Shown: piece after piece, positions 1-13,188 of the stretch
Layout of the letters: every line of letters starts with the position of its first letter
Numbering within the stretch: the first letter of the stretch is position 1
Assembly (NCBI GenBank): GCA_014338405.1
Contig: JTDE01021202.1
Location: 9,940 to 73,939, forward strand
Direction of reading: 5' to 3'
DNA: 64,000 nt
Source: Paragonimus skrjabini miyazakii
Lineage: Eukaryota; Platyhelminthes; Trematoda; Plagiorchiida; Troglotrematidae
Translations under genes and position numbers: made by a program
Notes under the pieces: generated by a model
Told to the model about the DNA's origin: nothing
The model's input: only the letters and a program-made list of their open reading frames with translations
Databases searched by the model: none

Positions 1-1394
1 AATAAACAGAATTGGAAATGTTGTGAATACTTGCAGCCATTTTAGATAGTTTTTCTGATCAGTGATTTGAGCGATCACGAGGATCTCAACTTACAATATT
101 TGTCCGCTTTACTCAGCAGAATAATCAAGGTCTTTGTATTTTGTGACCGCACTGTTGCTGTACTGCCTCGCGGTTTTACCTAAATGTTAATGGTCTCGAT
201 ACCCGGTACGATAGACACCCACTATGTGACCCGACCATCGTAGGCTGCACAACGTCATTGGTTGACCAATTGTTCGCCTATTTCGAGCGTTCTGAAATAC
301 ACGCTGGCTACATTAATCATGCGATCATTTCATTTGGTCGACCTCAGCTATTTTGAACTCACTGTGAGCAATTCAATTATTCATACGGCAACATGATACT
401 TTGTAGACTATAAATAACTTCACTGTGCTCAGAACAGTAAGACTTGATGAGCCATCTCCGATGATTTCTCTTACTGAGAAAAACACAATCAACAGTTACG
501 CTCTGCTCGTCATAAAATGACCTCCAATTGTGGAACGTAACAGACTGTCGGTACTGATGTTGCTTTCATCCTACTAACAAATTCGATAACACTATTGTGT
601 CCATCTTGACGTACTTTTCTATATTCATCGGAGAAAGGAAGCTGCTATTGTTCAATGCGTTGAGTTTCATCTACAATGCACTCAACACCTCTGTCGTCAT
701 TCATTCCTTAACACGTTAAAACTGTTCAAGCTACAAACTTGTACTGATATATGACCTTTTCACTCTTAACGCTGACCACGTTAGCTGCTATGACCTGATC
801 ACTTGTGCTCATCTCAAAAGAGAATCAGGTAAATTATCGATAAGCAGTAGTTTATTGCTTCATTCGTCGTTCGTGAACGGCCATGAGACTGGCCAGACAA
901 TACTGTGATTCGAGCGGTCATTCACTGTAGCACTGACCAGAATCATCCTGGAGGAATAGTATACCATAAAAGAGAAGGGAAATGAGGATGAGATAGGGTG
1001 GAGGTAAATGGAGGAACGTGCAACTTTGTAAATGTGTTCATCTTCATTGAATTCAATAAGGAACGTAACGCAGACTCGGAACTAGAAGATGTGCAGTAGG
1101 AATAACACGAAAAGTTAGCAACAAGATGGCATTATTCGACAGGATAATTAAAACTATAGGATGACCCTTATCAGCGAATGTTGTCACAGTTACACAAGGC
1201 TTAAAATTAGAAGACGTTACACGTCACGAACTTGTTGCCAAGAGAAGACGGTTGCATGGGGGCCAGGATACTCACAGACTGTACATTTCTCGATAAAATC
1301 AAGAATTATTTGATTTCATGAACTTCCGACTACCAGAACCTGCATTATGGCCACGTTCAAATCCTGATCGTGACATCTTGTGGGGGACTGTCAG
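1..1394. other. No recognisable feature
   Basis: I see no splice-bounded open frame, RNA gene or repeat shared with the rest of the window in this stretch. Stop codons are frequent in all frames. Confidence 0.5.
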
Positions 1395-1905
1395 GCAGAA
1401 ATTGCGAGCATTCCGACTCTCGGCGGAATACCTCAACACAGGAGGGAGGTGCATTCAAAAACCCACAGTGAGCGGATGCAAGACGGCGTGGGCGACCGGA
1501 TGAGTCATCGCTCGACCGGATCGGACCAACGGGCGAGACGTGGCAGCCGAAATAGAATGAATGACCAAATTGAAGGCGTGATTATTCCAACACTCTCAGG
1601 AATATCTCGACATGACTGTAGAGTACGTTCAAAGCCTACGGTAGATAGACGGAGGACAGCACGAGCGATTGGACAAGCTATCGCTCAACGAAATCGGATC
1701 AACGGACGAGGAATAGCAGGCAGAAAACTCCCGGGTAGAAGGCGCCAATCACACACCTAAACTGGGTAGAAGTGCACACGACGCGTGAGCGGAAACCGGG
1801 GGGTTGTTGTGGGCTGGAATTGCGATTCAAAATCTCGAGCGCGCGTGTTGCATGGTAACTAGCGGGTTGGGTAATAAAGATTGTGCTTTACTGGATGCCT
1901 TTCTG
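1395..1905 (+). repeat. Dispersed repeat with internal duplication, copy 1
   Basis: This stretch is shared, in inverted orientation, with 59805-60325 and, more diverged, with 48455-48745. The element contains two related units of roughly 165 bp. Each begins with a motif like ATTCCAACACTCGGAGGAAT and continues to a motif like CATCGCTCGACGAGATCGGA. A 126-codon frame at 1380-1760 arises from the repeat. It is not conserved as an open frame in the other copies, so I do not treat it as a gene. The repeat class is unknown: no reverse transcriptase, transposase or terminal repeat is visible. Confidence 0.75.
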
Positions 1906-2864
1906 TATACACTTCATCGACGAGCTCTCACAAGCGGGCAACTCGGATCCAATGCTTCCTCTGCCTGTGAGAACTATGAGAATGTGAAAGCTGCGACCAG
2001 TTATGTATATGGTTTGATTCTTGTATTCATGAGGACTTGATTGTTTCTTGAATTCAATGTCGAGGCGTCGCGACCAACCACTCTAAACTCCATGGTTTGT
2101 AAGTCGTGAACAAATGGTGTGAACTCAAAGTCCTCATGGATTATGGAAATTCCGCAAACTGCTTAACCAATTAGTAACTCATCTTTGTAGGTTTCAAAAA
2201 AGTCACAAAATATGAAGTTGATTTCACGAGTTTGTCTTTTTCATACAAGTTTCGTAGCGCCCCTATTGGTACGATGGCCGGAGTTCTATGATCAAGTTCT
2301 TTTTTCATCGATCTTAGTTCACTGTTTCACTTTCGGTGGTTTTTTATTGTTTTCACTTTTCAATGGTATTTAATTCATGTTATGATTGTAATCCTGTTGC
2401 GTTTATTACAACATTTTCTTTTTTTATTTTACTTGCTGTATACACCGAAATTTTTGAACTGCTTTAGTCGCTTCTGAATGTCCTATCGTCAATTTAATTT
2501 TTCCTTTAGCTGTTTTGGTTTATTTCTGAACTATCAGGGCTAGGTTTTAACTGCTCTATACACAATGGAGAAGAGATAACTTCGCTTGTAAGGCCCTTTC
2601 CGCGTTTTGGTACTCAACTCCTATCGATGGCTCGAATCTAGCTGAAACACAGTTGTTTCATTATTGTGTCTCTTTCATAGAAGACATTGGTGTCAAGTCA
2701 TTGTATAGACGATGTAGATTTTTAAATCAGGCTTCTGTGACAAACAACATTGTCATTCTTATGATGTCCACCAAAATACGATATTTTATTGAAACACAAT
2801 CGATAGATAGTATTGAAGTTATCGATAAGCGGTTGCGTTGGCAACTGTGCACCCGAAAAAGTAC
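1906..2864. other. No recognisable feature
   Basis: The stretch from about 2330 to 2520 is T-rich. I see no coding exon or repeat shared with the rest of the window. Confidence 0.45.
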
Positions 2865-3235
2865 ACACCCCACAACATACTCATCATCATAACCATCATT
2901 ATAGACGGCAGTACATTAGTGATTCTGCCACACAACCGTGAAGAGGAAAAAAGCATACCCTGTATAGGAAGGGATAAGAAGAAACAGAAGGGGACAGGAA
3001 GAGGACTTAACTACCAAAAAATAGCTACATCTATATTCAAACATTCAACTTCAAGGTGTGTCAGCTTTCAATCACAACAGAGCTGTACATTAAAGTAAGG
3101 CTTCCACTGCCCCACGTCGTTAAATGCACTAACTTCACAGACAACTCGGCTAAACAACGACAACATTCACGCCACTAGGTGCGATTAGCCACCTAAACGA
3201 GACTCAGCCTCACCAAGACCACCGACCTGGACCTT
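2865..3235 (-). mobile_element. Non-LTR retrotransposon 3' end, copy 1
   Basis: The sense strand is minus. The sequence matches the 43525-43880 copy over most of its length: both share the stretch giving ANR..WR.CCR.L (the C-terminal residues of the ORF), then a purine/pyrimidine-skewed 3' UTR. It ends in a trinucleotide tail that reads ATG repeats on the sense strand (TCATCATCAT on +, near 2880). Short ATG-type tails are typical of RTE-like non-LTR elements, so the clade assignment is an inference. The copy is 5'-truncated and its coding part is broken by stops. Confidence 0.7.
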
Positions 3236-5281
3236 CATATCTTCGGTCACGTGACTATATCAGAACCGTGTGTTGACCGAAAGAGAGCGGACAGATCCGA
3301 ATAAAAGGCGTCCTTGACGTCGTTGTCACTACAGACAGTTGGAGTATGAGCAGACATACTCATACGGCCACCTATTGTGTTTTAGTATATCCGATGCCCG
3401 TGGCGATTCCTTTTTTATAACAATCGAACAGATCTTGTCAGAAAGTGTTATGTTTGACCTTGTTTGAAATGAATTGTGTATGGAACAGACTGTCAGTCTT
3501 AGTTCGTGAGAATGCAATTGGTTGGGATGTGTACCATTTTCACGTCGTGCTGTCATGCAGTGGCTAATGATGGTGTCTGTATTGTTGAATAATAAACTCA
3601 TATTGAAATACATACATTTGAAGACAATGTTGTCAACAAAATGACTTATTATAAGGCAAGCAGTAAGTAGCCCGACTGTTGCCTAACAGTCACATTTCGA
3701 TGGAGTATGACATTCTTGTGGGTACCGTGAGGAAACAGCTAGTTTTAAATAGCCAATTCGAAAACCCATATCGTCAATCCATCGGCCTGACTTCATTGTG
3801 ATCAGTTTGACTCAACACTCAAGATTCTTTCTACTATCAGTAGATGAAATCTATGACCAAGGTGATAAGACAGGAAAAACGGCAAAGGGACACTGCGAAT
3901 GATCGTACAGATTTTGTACAGATCCTCCAGTAAAGTTTGTTTATTCATTAACCCATCTCATTAATCCAAACTCAGCTCACGGACTCTGACAGACACCAGC
4001 ATTTCATCCACTAATCATTTCATGTTAAATGGGATGTGGCCTGTTAAATGAAATGGCCCACTTTGTCTAAATTCGGAACTCAAAGTTGGTAATCATGGGT
4101 GGTAGTAGCAGTACAAGCAGGTAGCGGGAACCACAGCTTTTTAAATGTTTTATGATTATGTTCGCGCTATTGTTGTTGGAAGGTCACGGCGTTGTGAAAG
4201 CATTCTGTCACGCCCTCTCACACTACACAGTGTTACTTTGCTGCACACAGAAGTGCGTGAATTCATCCTTAACTATCCATAAATCACTCACCGAATTAAA
4301 CGGCCCCATAAAAGTTAATGACGTCAGTATGCTTTTTTGAAAAATCCTGTTGAGACTTCGAAATTATTTTGGATTTGTGCAATCGTATCTATCTACAGAT
4401 TTGCCAACATTAACACTCGTATACCCATCGGTCTTTGTGTCTCACCGGCCAAACCATCTGAAAACCAGCTCAGCGTATGACAGCTAGTGACATTGCTTTT
4501 TGACATTCGCATCGTCACCATACCCATTGTCCCGGCCGCCAGCCTGAAAAAGTTTTCTCATAACCGAAACGCCACTAAAATGTCAATAGCCAATGTAACA
4601 ATGACAAGCTGTTTATGGCAAACTCAGGTTGCACTGGACAGTGGTAATGTGCACGTCGTCTATTCCATGCGATGTTCTCGATGTGCTTCCGTGTTGGATG
4701 CGTGTACTATTCAGATACTGTTCTGGATATACACAGCAGCGTTTGTGTTTGTTAAAAACGATTCGGTTGTCAAACCCTTTTGTATGGAGTGCTGTTTCCT
4801 CTGCTTCACTCTCATCGGTTTAGTTTTATCGGTGAACCTTAGTTCCACAGAACGAAATCGGGGACAACTCACATTGTTGAATATGCCCACGCAGTCGTCC
4901 CTTGACTCGACATGCCCCTGGTCCGCAAAATGTGACTGTCTACGTCGGCTGTGTTAGATTTAGGCGATAGGGGTGTGACAGCGAAATCGTTTACCACCTT
5001 CCTGGGATTTTGGATGAGTTTTGGGTTGGCCATCTCGTATTTGTCCATCTTTCAACCACCATTTCAACTAGACCACTTCAGTTGGAATAAGTTATTTAAG
5101 GGAATTACATATTGTGAATCAAGACCTCGGATTAGGTACTTTTATTTGGCAGGGGTGTGTGGGAAATTATCTTTATATTCTCGTATCAAACTAACTCCAG
5201 AAGTCGTTTACTAGAAAGAGTGATGTCTATATTTTTGAGTCATATTGGAGTTTATGTACTGGATGTTTTTTTTTGGGTCAG
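3236..5281. other. Upstream of first visible exon; no assigned feature
   Basis: An open frame at 4487-4957 (+, 156 codons) and another at 4951-5214 are the longest here. Neither has recognisable motifs, conserved splice sites or a link to the downstream exon. The promoter and 5' exons of the downstream gene may lie here or outside the window, but I cannot place them. Confidence 0.35.
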
Positions 5282-5624
5282 ACATTTATTCCATCAGCTA
5301 ACCTGTTTGTCTCAATTTCCGTTTACCCGTGTGTCCACAAAGCTTTGTTCACCAACCTCGATGGATCGAACCATATGGTCGATGCAGAACAAGTCGGCGG
5401 CTATCTAACCACGATCGATTACACCGAGACGCAAAACACCGGAACCGAGTGGCGCAGTCATCTAGCCGAAGCGATCTGTCAACCGGGCAACGAACAGTTA
5501 CCTTATCGCTTTTTCTTACCGACGCCAAGTACTCTATCTCGTCCAGCTTTTGGTCATGAAGAGGCTGTTTCATTTGTGTTGCGTGTGAAGGATCTGAGCT
5601 TTACGCAACCGTTCGTGGGAGTTG
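5282..5624 (+). CDS. Exon a of an unidentified multi-exon gene
   Basis: A poly-T tract and TTGGGTCAG form an acceptor ending at 5281; a second good acceptor, CCATCAG, ends at 5297 and would start the exon in phase 1. The donor is GTTG|GTGAGT after base 5624. The frame is open throughout and reads like protein, including RPAFGHEEAVSFVLRVKDLS near its end. It stops being open 3 bp past the donor (GTGAGTAG). The exon ends with one base of a codon (G); the next exon begins with GT, so the join encodes Gly and the frame continues. I do not recognise the family. Spacing to exon b is about 37.5 kb, so missed small exons between them are possible. Confidence 0.65.
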
Positions 5625-8600
5625 GTGAGTAGTACACTGTTTTTTCTTCTATGAGGTGGTTGATTACGGGGGAAAGATGTCAACATTTTATGGTGTCCAT
5701 AACAGTCATAGTGAAAAATACTGTTTTCCTCTATAATAACATCGTCTGTTTTGGACTCAAATTCTCGCTTAGTTTTGCAAAATTAGATTCACTATGCAGC
5801 ATTCCACTTTTATCTAAGCGCATAATATACTGAAGTTTCAAGGAAGGTAGTGTTTTGAGTATAGTTTGCTTTCATTTTTATGTGCATCATTCGGAAGAGT
5901 TCTGTTACCGTTTTGCGGGCAAGAAAGCAGGTATCGCTATCTTTTGAGCAGTCCCAGATATGCTCCTGACAGTCAAGAAACTAAGGAATCACAGCCCATT
6001 GTAAGAGCAAATAACATTACCAAACCGTGCTTGGAAATATTTTAGCTTAGTTAGGACGAACAGCAACAGTCAGGGAATGCAAAAGAATGTGCGGTCTAAT
6101 TTGGTACTCAATGTAAAGTTCCTAGCATGACAATCTTCAGGATTGAAATGACGAATAAGTCGTTATCAGAACGCACACATTCGCTGCGTTCAGTGAGTTG
6201 CACACTTGAAGAGAGTGAAACCAAGTTGTTAGTATACTTTCTATAACGAGCTGAACAGGCGAGTAGCGATGCATCATTGCGTCCAGCGTCCTCAGAGGAT
6301 AAACACAAGGGTTGGTCATTGGAGGCTCTCCAAATGGATGGTATGCTTAAACGTTCGTCCCCAGAGTCGAATCAGTGCTGCTTCCTAGGCATTCGCATGT
6401 ACGATTTCATCTACTAAATTGGGATGTGTTGATGACCAGTGAAAACATTTCAAATTTTTTTTTAGGATTTTGACTATCAACGGCTTAGTGAGCACATCTA
6501 TCTCCAAAGTGCAAGGTATAAGCAACGGGGAGGTGCTTAGGGCACTGCCTGAAGTAGACGAATGCTTTTGCATGACTGCCAAGAGAAGACAAACCCACGC
6601 TACATCACTACGTTATCAGAACCAGTCCGGTAATTTGCTGAGTAGTGTATCCGATCTGAGACCCAGTCTGTTCATTGCGTTCTATTTGGCGTAACCGTGC
6701 AGAGCTGTGCGATGTTCACAAACGGTACGGATAACTATGCTGAACAAAAATGCGGCAATGCTAACTGAGGATGAACTAGGTCAGGTGACAACTTGAGTGA
6801 AAAGACAGTCATACGTTACGTCACTGACAGCGTTCAAACCTGATGATCGAGTGATTGTGTGTTCAAGCTAACATCATCGTCATAGTTACACCAAAGCAAT
6901 TTTCCGTCCAAACGTGGTCAGAGAGAGACCGGTTTGGGGAAGACATGGTGTCAGGCCAGAAAATCCGCACAGTAACGGAAAGGTAGTAGGGGATTTTGGT
7001 TGATATAACTTAGATATCATTCTCAGTTGCTCACAGTGTTAACCATTCAAAATGTCAACGTTTACATCACATGTAATTTTCAGTATCACATACACTAAGC
7101 CACTTTGCCCGAATCTAAACTAGTGCAATCGAGAAAATTAAAGGCCTTACCTTGAAACATGTAGTTAACGATTGGCGTTGTTGTCACTGGAGCTCCTGTA
7201 GACCTATAACCAGATATATTGAGAATGTCCAGAAGTGAAACCATTTTAGAAATGTATATATAATTAAGTTGAGGGGAGTTGAGAAAGCTACCACAGTCCC
7301 GCGCTTTTTTCTCCGTTGAATCCTCAAACAGTGACATTTACTCTCCCTCTGGCTCTAATTCCGTAAGTAAATTCATGGGGCTATTCGACTCGTTAAATTT
7401 ATCATGTTGTACACCACTCTGTGGTGTTAGTGAGTAGTGTAACATGTATTGCCGAGAACAGCTCGCACGCTCAAGCAAAGACAGTCCTTAGTATCAGGAA
7501 AACTGGAAGCTGAAACCGGTAGTGGAAACTAATGTTACGCGGATTGCAACTGATGCGGGAACATGTCAGCTGCGCAGAATAATCCATTACTTTTTTGTTG
7601 CTTATTTTTACGTGTGTTTTAACAGGTGTCTGTTCACAACCAATTTCCCACGTCAAGCGTTTCTTCGCTTACAGTTTTCTAACTGCATTTAGTCTAAAGT
7701 CGAATTTGATGGTGTTTGGATGCTGTTTCGTTGATTGTTCATGACGCTTATCGTGGAAGGTTGCTCGCACGGTCATCCCAATGTAGATGTCCTATTAAGG
7801 GAAATTGATAAACGCCGCTGACGTCATGATCATGTTACTTCCCTTAAACTTCACATTAGTTACGCGCCGTTGTTTGTTGATTCGTGAGGTGCATCGAAAA
7901 GCGGATGGTCGATGGACCACCGCAGTTAGAATATCGTGTAACTGTATCCGTGTCTAAATGTCCTAAGTACGATTATATTGAACACTATTCCGTTCTTGAA
8001 ATAAACTACAAGCTAAAAATAGCTATCCTGTTTCATAGATTCCTGGCTGGGCTAACTCCAAATTTGATCAGATGGTTCATCCGAAAGGTCTGACTCTGGC
8101 ACCGCCACTTGCTACCCATTTGCACATACATCAACTTCTTCAACATGAAGACCATATTACATTTATTCTTTCCCTCTATTATCCGATTGTTCAGAGCACG
8201 TCCCACTGCCTGCTTACGATCCATTAGTAGTATGACTTCTTCAGTAACAGTATGGCTTCAAACCTGTTACTGGAGGGAAACTAGCTGTAGTGCGTCGTCA
8301 TGCGAACCAGTTGGACTTAGTTTGAGCAGATCACCGTTGTCATCCGCAGCTTTATTATAGTGGTTTACGTAGATTGCAAAATAATGTGTCCCAGGGTTTA
8401 CACAGCGAACATTTAAAACCCATTGAACCACATATTTATGATTTTGAATGTTATCAACCATTGAGACAAAACTCAGTCTTCCTTACTAATCTCATATACT
8501 GACGTCTGTTGAACGGTGTGTGTTGTTCGTTGCCACATGATGGTCCATCTCGTCTGTGGACCATTCGGATCATAACTAGTCGCCCTGTTTATAAAACGCA

Positions 8601-9981
8601 TTCCAAGCACTCAGCTCTGTGGCTACCGGTGCAGTGATAGAGGACTGTTTCAATAAATTAAATCTAATCAATCACCCTTTATGCCTGTTAGATAGTGGGT
8701 ATGTTCTGCATCAAGATTGCATGATATCAGACTCCTTCATCGCATTAACTGAAATCGGCATTAACGTTACAGCACGAAGTACATCAGAAGGTTGACGCGC
8801 TTGCTTTCTGCTGCATGTGACTGACACCTACTTCATCTGACCACTGAATCGATGACAGCTCGTCGTATTAACCGATGAGTGCAAGTGACGTTTGGGACTA
8901 GGATATCTATACTATTTACAATTTAACTTTAAGCCAAACTGTTATGTTGAAGTTTAAAGGGTCTTGATCTAACATTGAAAACTGAATTTTGGACAATACA
9001 TCTTTGAGGGCAAACATTTTGATGGAAATCGCCACCATCTTAGCAAAGTCAGCGCCAACTGCATATTATTTTCAAATGGAGAACCAGTGGCTAAGTATTC
9101 TCCAGCAACTCTGCTTTCTTCAGCATGTACGGTTTTTCCTCCAAAAGTCTACTCATATTCTGTCGCATTTTCTAAATTCTGCTGAAATTTCACGGTAACT
9201 TATATCAACCGGAATCACTACAGTCTCTTGTTTCAGTTAGGTTTAGGCTAACCGGTGGTTTCCGTCTTGTTCGGACTGGAATTTGAGCTCAAAAGGTGAA
9301 GACTGTTCTCTCCGGAAGAATTATGCTCACGAAGCGGAGCCCGACTGCTTACCGTATCAATTAAGGGTAATATAAAATCATATAAAATATTTATTGCCTC
9401 ATGGATCGATAAGTGAGATCATGAAACACGCTAGATCGCTATCTATAAGTCGTCAATACCGAGGCATACGATTTAGAGGGTGAGAGGACCATCGGTCTGT
9501 GCTTCAATGACTTGCGACAATATGCGTTATCCAGGCAACAAATTGAGCCTCATTATATTTCTCTTTGCATAGTTCCCATGGTTAAGACTGGGTATAAATT
9601 TGATCATTTATCGATTCAGTCGTTGGTTACGCTACTCCAGGTGGACTCCATACTGCCACGCTTTAGTAGACTTATGAGAATATTAGATTATCGAGTTAGA
9701 CTTTAATCAAAATTGCATGAAATATGCAAGTTCCCCTTATTTAGTATCCTGTCGGATGCAAGCAGTATAATGTAGGTGCCCAATTCTACTGCTTTCGGAA
9801 ACACTACACGAAATTGGAATGTATGTCTTCAGAAATATGTGATAGCTTCACATTAATCTGTTCATATGGATCCCCCCCCCACATAACCAACCACGTGGAT
9901 AGATCAAGTTGAACATCACCCACAATTGATCGCAGCTGTCGCATTGCCATAGACTATCCACTCGGCCCCTTTCGAAAATAA

Positions 9982-10026
9982 GCACTAGATTCGAGTTTCG
10001 CTCTCATTAGAGCTCGTCAGTAGTGC
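9982..10026 (-). ncRNA. Hammerhead ribozyme (type I), copy 1, stem III damaged
   Basis: On the minus strand: stem I GCACTA, core CTGACGA, stem II GCTCT-AATG-AGAGC (five perfect pairs), core GAAA, stem III region, triplet ATC, and stem I 3' strand TAGTGC. Stem III has lost its C-G pair (GTC became ATC, giving C opposite A). All core nucleotides are present. Known minimal hammerheads need stem III to close, so activity is doubtful. Confidence 0.8.
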
Positions 10027-10044
10027 ATATCATCGCCACTGCCG

Positions 10045-10099
10045 GGACTAGAACCACGGACATGCTGTTCATGAGGCAACCGTGTTTACCACTGCGCCA
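10045..10099 (-). promoter_or_regulatory. Pol III internal promoter (A and B boxes) of SINE copy 1
   Basis: On the minus strand the A box TGGCGCAGTGG lies at 10089-10099 and the B box GGTTCTAGTCC at 10045-10055. The B box differs from the tRNA consensus GGTTCGANTCC at one defined position. Spacing between the boxes is as in a tRNA gene. The parent tRNA is not clear because the stems have decayed. Confidence 0.75.
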
Positions 10100-10196
10100 T
10101 TGACCTCACGTTAGGCACGACCGAATTATCATATCAACACTTTCGCTTGTGAGTAATGATCAGGTTGCCCGATCGTCTCGAAATGGAGACACAGTT

Positions 10197-10296
10197 NNNN
10201 NNNNNNNNNNNNNNNNNNNNNNNNNNNNNNNNNNNNNNNNNNNNNNNNNNNNNNNNNNNNNNNNNNNNNNNNNNNNNNNNNNNNNNNNNNNNNNNN
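10197..10296. other. Assembly gap (100 N)
   Basis: This is a run of exactly 100 N, a conventional placeholder for a gap of unknown size. It falls at the 5' end of a SINE copy, so repeat collapse is a likely cause. Confidence 0.95.
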
Positions 10297-10864
10297 CTGA
10301 ATCTATATAATTGTATTGATCTGATGATGAATTATCGAAAACAATTGTTCGTCACGTCTATTGTTCTATGATTCAATGGGAATTTTCGCGAGAAATAGAA
10401 GAATGGTTATCTGAATGCAACTGTTTGTGTCGAGATCCAGTTGGAGATGTGAATACACATTCAGATTTATCTCGACTAAGTGAGTAACTCATACTCGATG
10501 GAATTTTAGATGTAAGTTGTTTGTACACAATAAATTGCTGCCAGGCTGTAATCTTAACAAATTTTCTATGGAGAATTCCATTACAATGTTTTGCAGATTG
10601 GCTAAAAGTTTAACGAAAAGTATGGAGCTTTTCGACAGTAAATCAGGTGATCAGCAAATTCTTTGGTGAAGCATGCATATCTTGATAATTCGAATGGTTG
10701 GGCGATGTGATGGTAAACAACAGACTCTAACTGCCCAGTGTAGGAAGTTAGCTATGTGATTTGGTGAAAAAATCATCACTCAATTTAACCCGCTATGATT
10801 GTTCGGGGAGCAGTCGGAATGACGCTGCGTTGTCTATAGAAGTCAAACTGATCTGAACTGAGAA
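10297..10864. other. No recognisable feature
   Basis: Sequence between the gap and the next repeat; no shared repeat or coding signal seen. Confidence 0.4.
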
Positions 10865-10985
10865 GTGTGTGATCCAACATAACACAACTTGATCAGAGTT
10901 AGACAGACAGACACACGCACATAATTCGAATTAGTCGCCCCAGGACAGGCCCACAAGTTCGACGTACGTTCGAAAGGTATCGATT
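10865..10985 (+). repeat. Dispersed repeat pair G, copy 1
   Basis: It matches 23566-23660 in the same orientation, from GTGTGATCCAA through GCCCACAAGT. The intervening part contains a short GACA/CACA-rich tract. Class unknown. Confidence 0.6.
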
Positions 10986-11049
10986 CTAAACCGTTACAAA
11001 CTAAACTCGTTACAAACACAATGTTTGAAACGAATACTTACACCCCTCA

Positions 11050-12866
11050 TTTCCCCCCTTCAGTGTCTTGATCAGACGTTTTTGCGAGCATAACGGGAGT
11101 GAGTGTGATCGGATTGTGATGGCTAGAAAACGACCTTTGACCCACTTCGATTGCGCTCCAGCAACTCGATAGATCAGCTTGAACGAATCGGCCGGGTTGA
11201 TCAGATGGTTCGATTTGACCGCGGGCGCAGCGATCCTCGAGTTAGCCATGCCAGATGATGCTCCAGCATGCGTTTTGATAATCGCTTTCTTGTGCGGCCT
11301 ATACGGATTGTTCCACAGGAACAAACGAAACGGTAAACACTAGGCAGCATGTACCAGCAATATATCTTCTAGCTGGGGACGCAAAACTGGTGTGGACGTA
11401 AACCGTACACGTAGTTCAACCGTGAAATAGGTTTTGTTAAGTGCTACGTTAAGTCTCCTGGTTATATTTTCAGCATTGTTATCGCCTTTGAATGGCAACG
11501 TAACGGGTTTTTTGTCTACAATTCGCGGTATATCTACCGTTGTGCTAATTATTACAAATAAACTATTCTGGAGAGCTATTTTCAAGGAGTGTGTTAAATA
11601 TAAACTGTTTTTCTTCAATGATGTCATCTGAACAGACTTTCAGGGCTTTATCCAATAAACATTGGACTCAGTTATTTTCTTGCCTAAAACGTACAAAGCT
11701 ATTGAAATTGGTATATTGTCTTTGCTTTACGATCTACTTTGCGTTATATTGTGCCATCCTCACGATGTGACACGAACACGTCTAAAAATGCCGTACCTAC
11801 TGATGATTCGGGTTCCAGAGTGAGACGGATATTTTGATGTGCAAAATTGAAGTACATCAACGTTTCATTGAGGCATTTAGATTCGTCAGCCATGCAGATA
11901 ATATCGTTTACATGACGTTTATAAAGAGCTAGCTGGTGAACTGCTTCTAAGCTTTACCATAAAAAAATATCGGCTGATAAAGGGCCTAACAGTGACCCCA
12001 TTGCTCCTCCGTCCTTTTGGCGATATGACTTACCGGAAAAGCTAAACTGAACGTTGTAAATGCAGCGATACAAAAGCTGCTTTGGCTCATCTACTGGTAT
12101 CCCCACGTTTGTCATTACTGTTTATACACCTTCCGAGAAACGCAATTGTCTCATTTAGTGAGATATTTGTGAAGAGAGACATGAAGTCAAGTGAGAATAA
12201 GCGTACTTCCTTTGCGCTCAGTTGCTTTTAAGTTTCGACAAATTCAAAAGAATCTCTAAGATTATGAACCGCTAGTTTTTTCTTGACTAGCCAGCCAGCT
12301 AGCCATTTTTCCATTGCATGATAAGGCGAATTATACATATCTAGAGTCGACCATAGCGGCACTCCGTTTTTGGATAACCTATGAAGCCTGAGAATTACGC
12401 TGCCTACTGGTCCAATTCTTTGGAAGGTAGCTGAATCAATCAGTCCTTGTAGTTTCTTACATCTCATTGTCTTTGTTAATGCCTTTTCAATGGCCACTGT
12501 TTTGTCCTTGTCATTCTCCATATAAACGAATTTGGTTTTATTTGCCAGTAGCGCATTCGTTTTGGCTAAGTAGTCAGTTTTATCTAGAATGACGATTCCA
12601 ACACCTTTGTCAGGTCTGGATATTATTATATTCTCATTTCACCTTAAAGACTCCAGTGGGGTTAGGTGCTGTTGAATAAATAGGTTTTCACTTATGATTT
12701 TCCGGGTCACGTACTGATAGCATGATTGAACTAAGGTTGTTTTGAGCATCTCAACATTAAGAACTAACGATGGTTTCAAATTGATGTTGCGAATGTTTTC
12801 TGTCGACCTAAACCAAGCGGACACATCGTTTTGCAGGATGAAGCAGGTTTCCAGAGAACAAAACAC
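11050..12866 (-). mobile_element. Penelope-like element with RT and GIY-YIG endonuclease, broken
   Basis: Reading down the minus strand, the order is that of a Penelope-like retroelement. First comes SRPDKGVGIVILD near 12610, then a NSPYHAMEKWLAGWL block near 12290. Next come DFMSLFTNI near 12180, GGAMGSLLGPLSADIF near 11990 and the catalytic region YKRHVNDI near 11910. The pre-endonuclease stretch LPFKGDNNAENITRRL follows near 11500, then the GIY-YIG core VYRFVCSCG....IGRT..RL near 11320. The C-terminal NHLINPADSFKLIYRV is near 11190. Several frameshifts and stops separate the blocks, so it is a dead copy. The first catalytic Asp of the usual V-D-D motif is Asn (AAC). Confidence 0.88.
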
Positions 12867-13188
12867 CCCTGTCTAGACAACATTTCCGAACGAGCTGTTC
12901 ACGCCGATCTCCATAACGCAACATGTTACCTTAACCACAGATGAAATGGTCAAACAAGACATGTTGTCAGAATACGGAACGACACAACTCAGTGACAAGC
13001 CCACAAAATTGAGAAGCGCCAAACGACGCCTATTGTTTTGAAACAATTAGTTCCCTTCAGAAGTTTGAACAGAACAATTGGATTACGAAAACTGGTAGAT
13101 GCAAGCATTTCGTATAGACTTGTCAGTACTAAATTTACCATAACACGGATTGGTTTTTTACAACACATGGGTTAAGAGGTCACTAAGT

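Larger units (their letters stand above)
9904..10196 (-). mobile_element. tRNA-derived hammerhead SINE, copy 1 (5' end cut by gap)
   Basis: On the minus strand the order is leader, tRNA-like head, hammerhead, then a body ending near TGTTCAACTTGA at 9904. The leader runs into the N gap at 10197, so the 5' boundary is missing. The copy aligns well with the copies at 38.6 and 63.7 kb. It lacks the terminal tail seen at 63684 (the TAATCGGGGATTTGG region). No flanking duplication can be tested because of the gap. Confidence 0.9.

Noticed and set aside
1380..1760. 126-codon Arg-rich frame
   Set aside because: It lies wholly in a dispersed repeat whose other copies do not keep the frame open.
4487..4957. 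156-codon open frame on + just upstream of exon a
   Set aside because: No recognisable motif, no supported splice link to exon a, and overlapping frames of similar length occur beside it. Probably a chance open frame.
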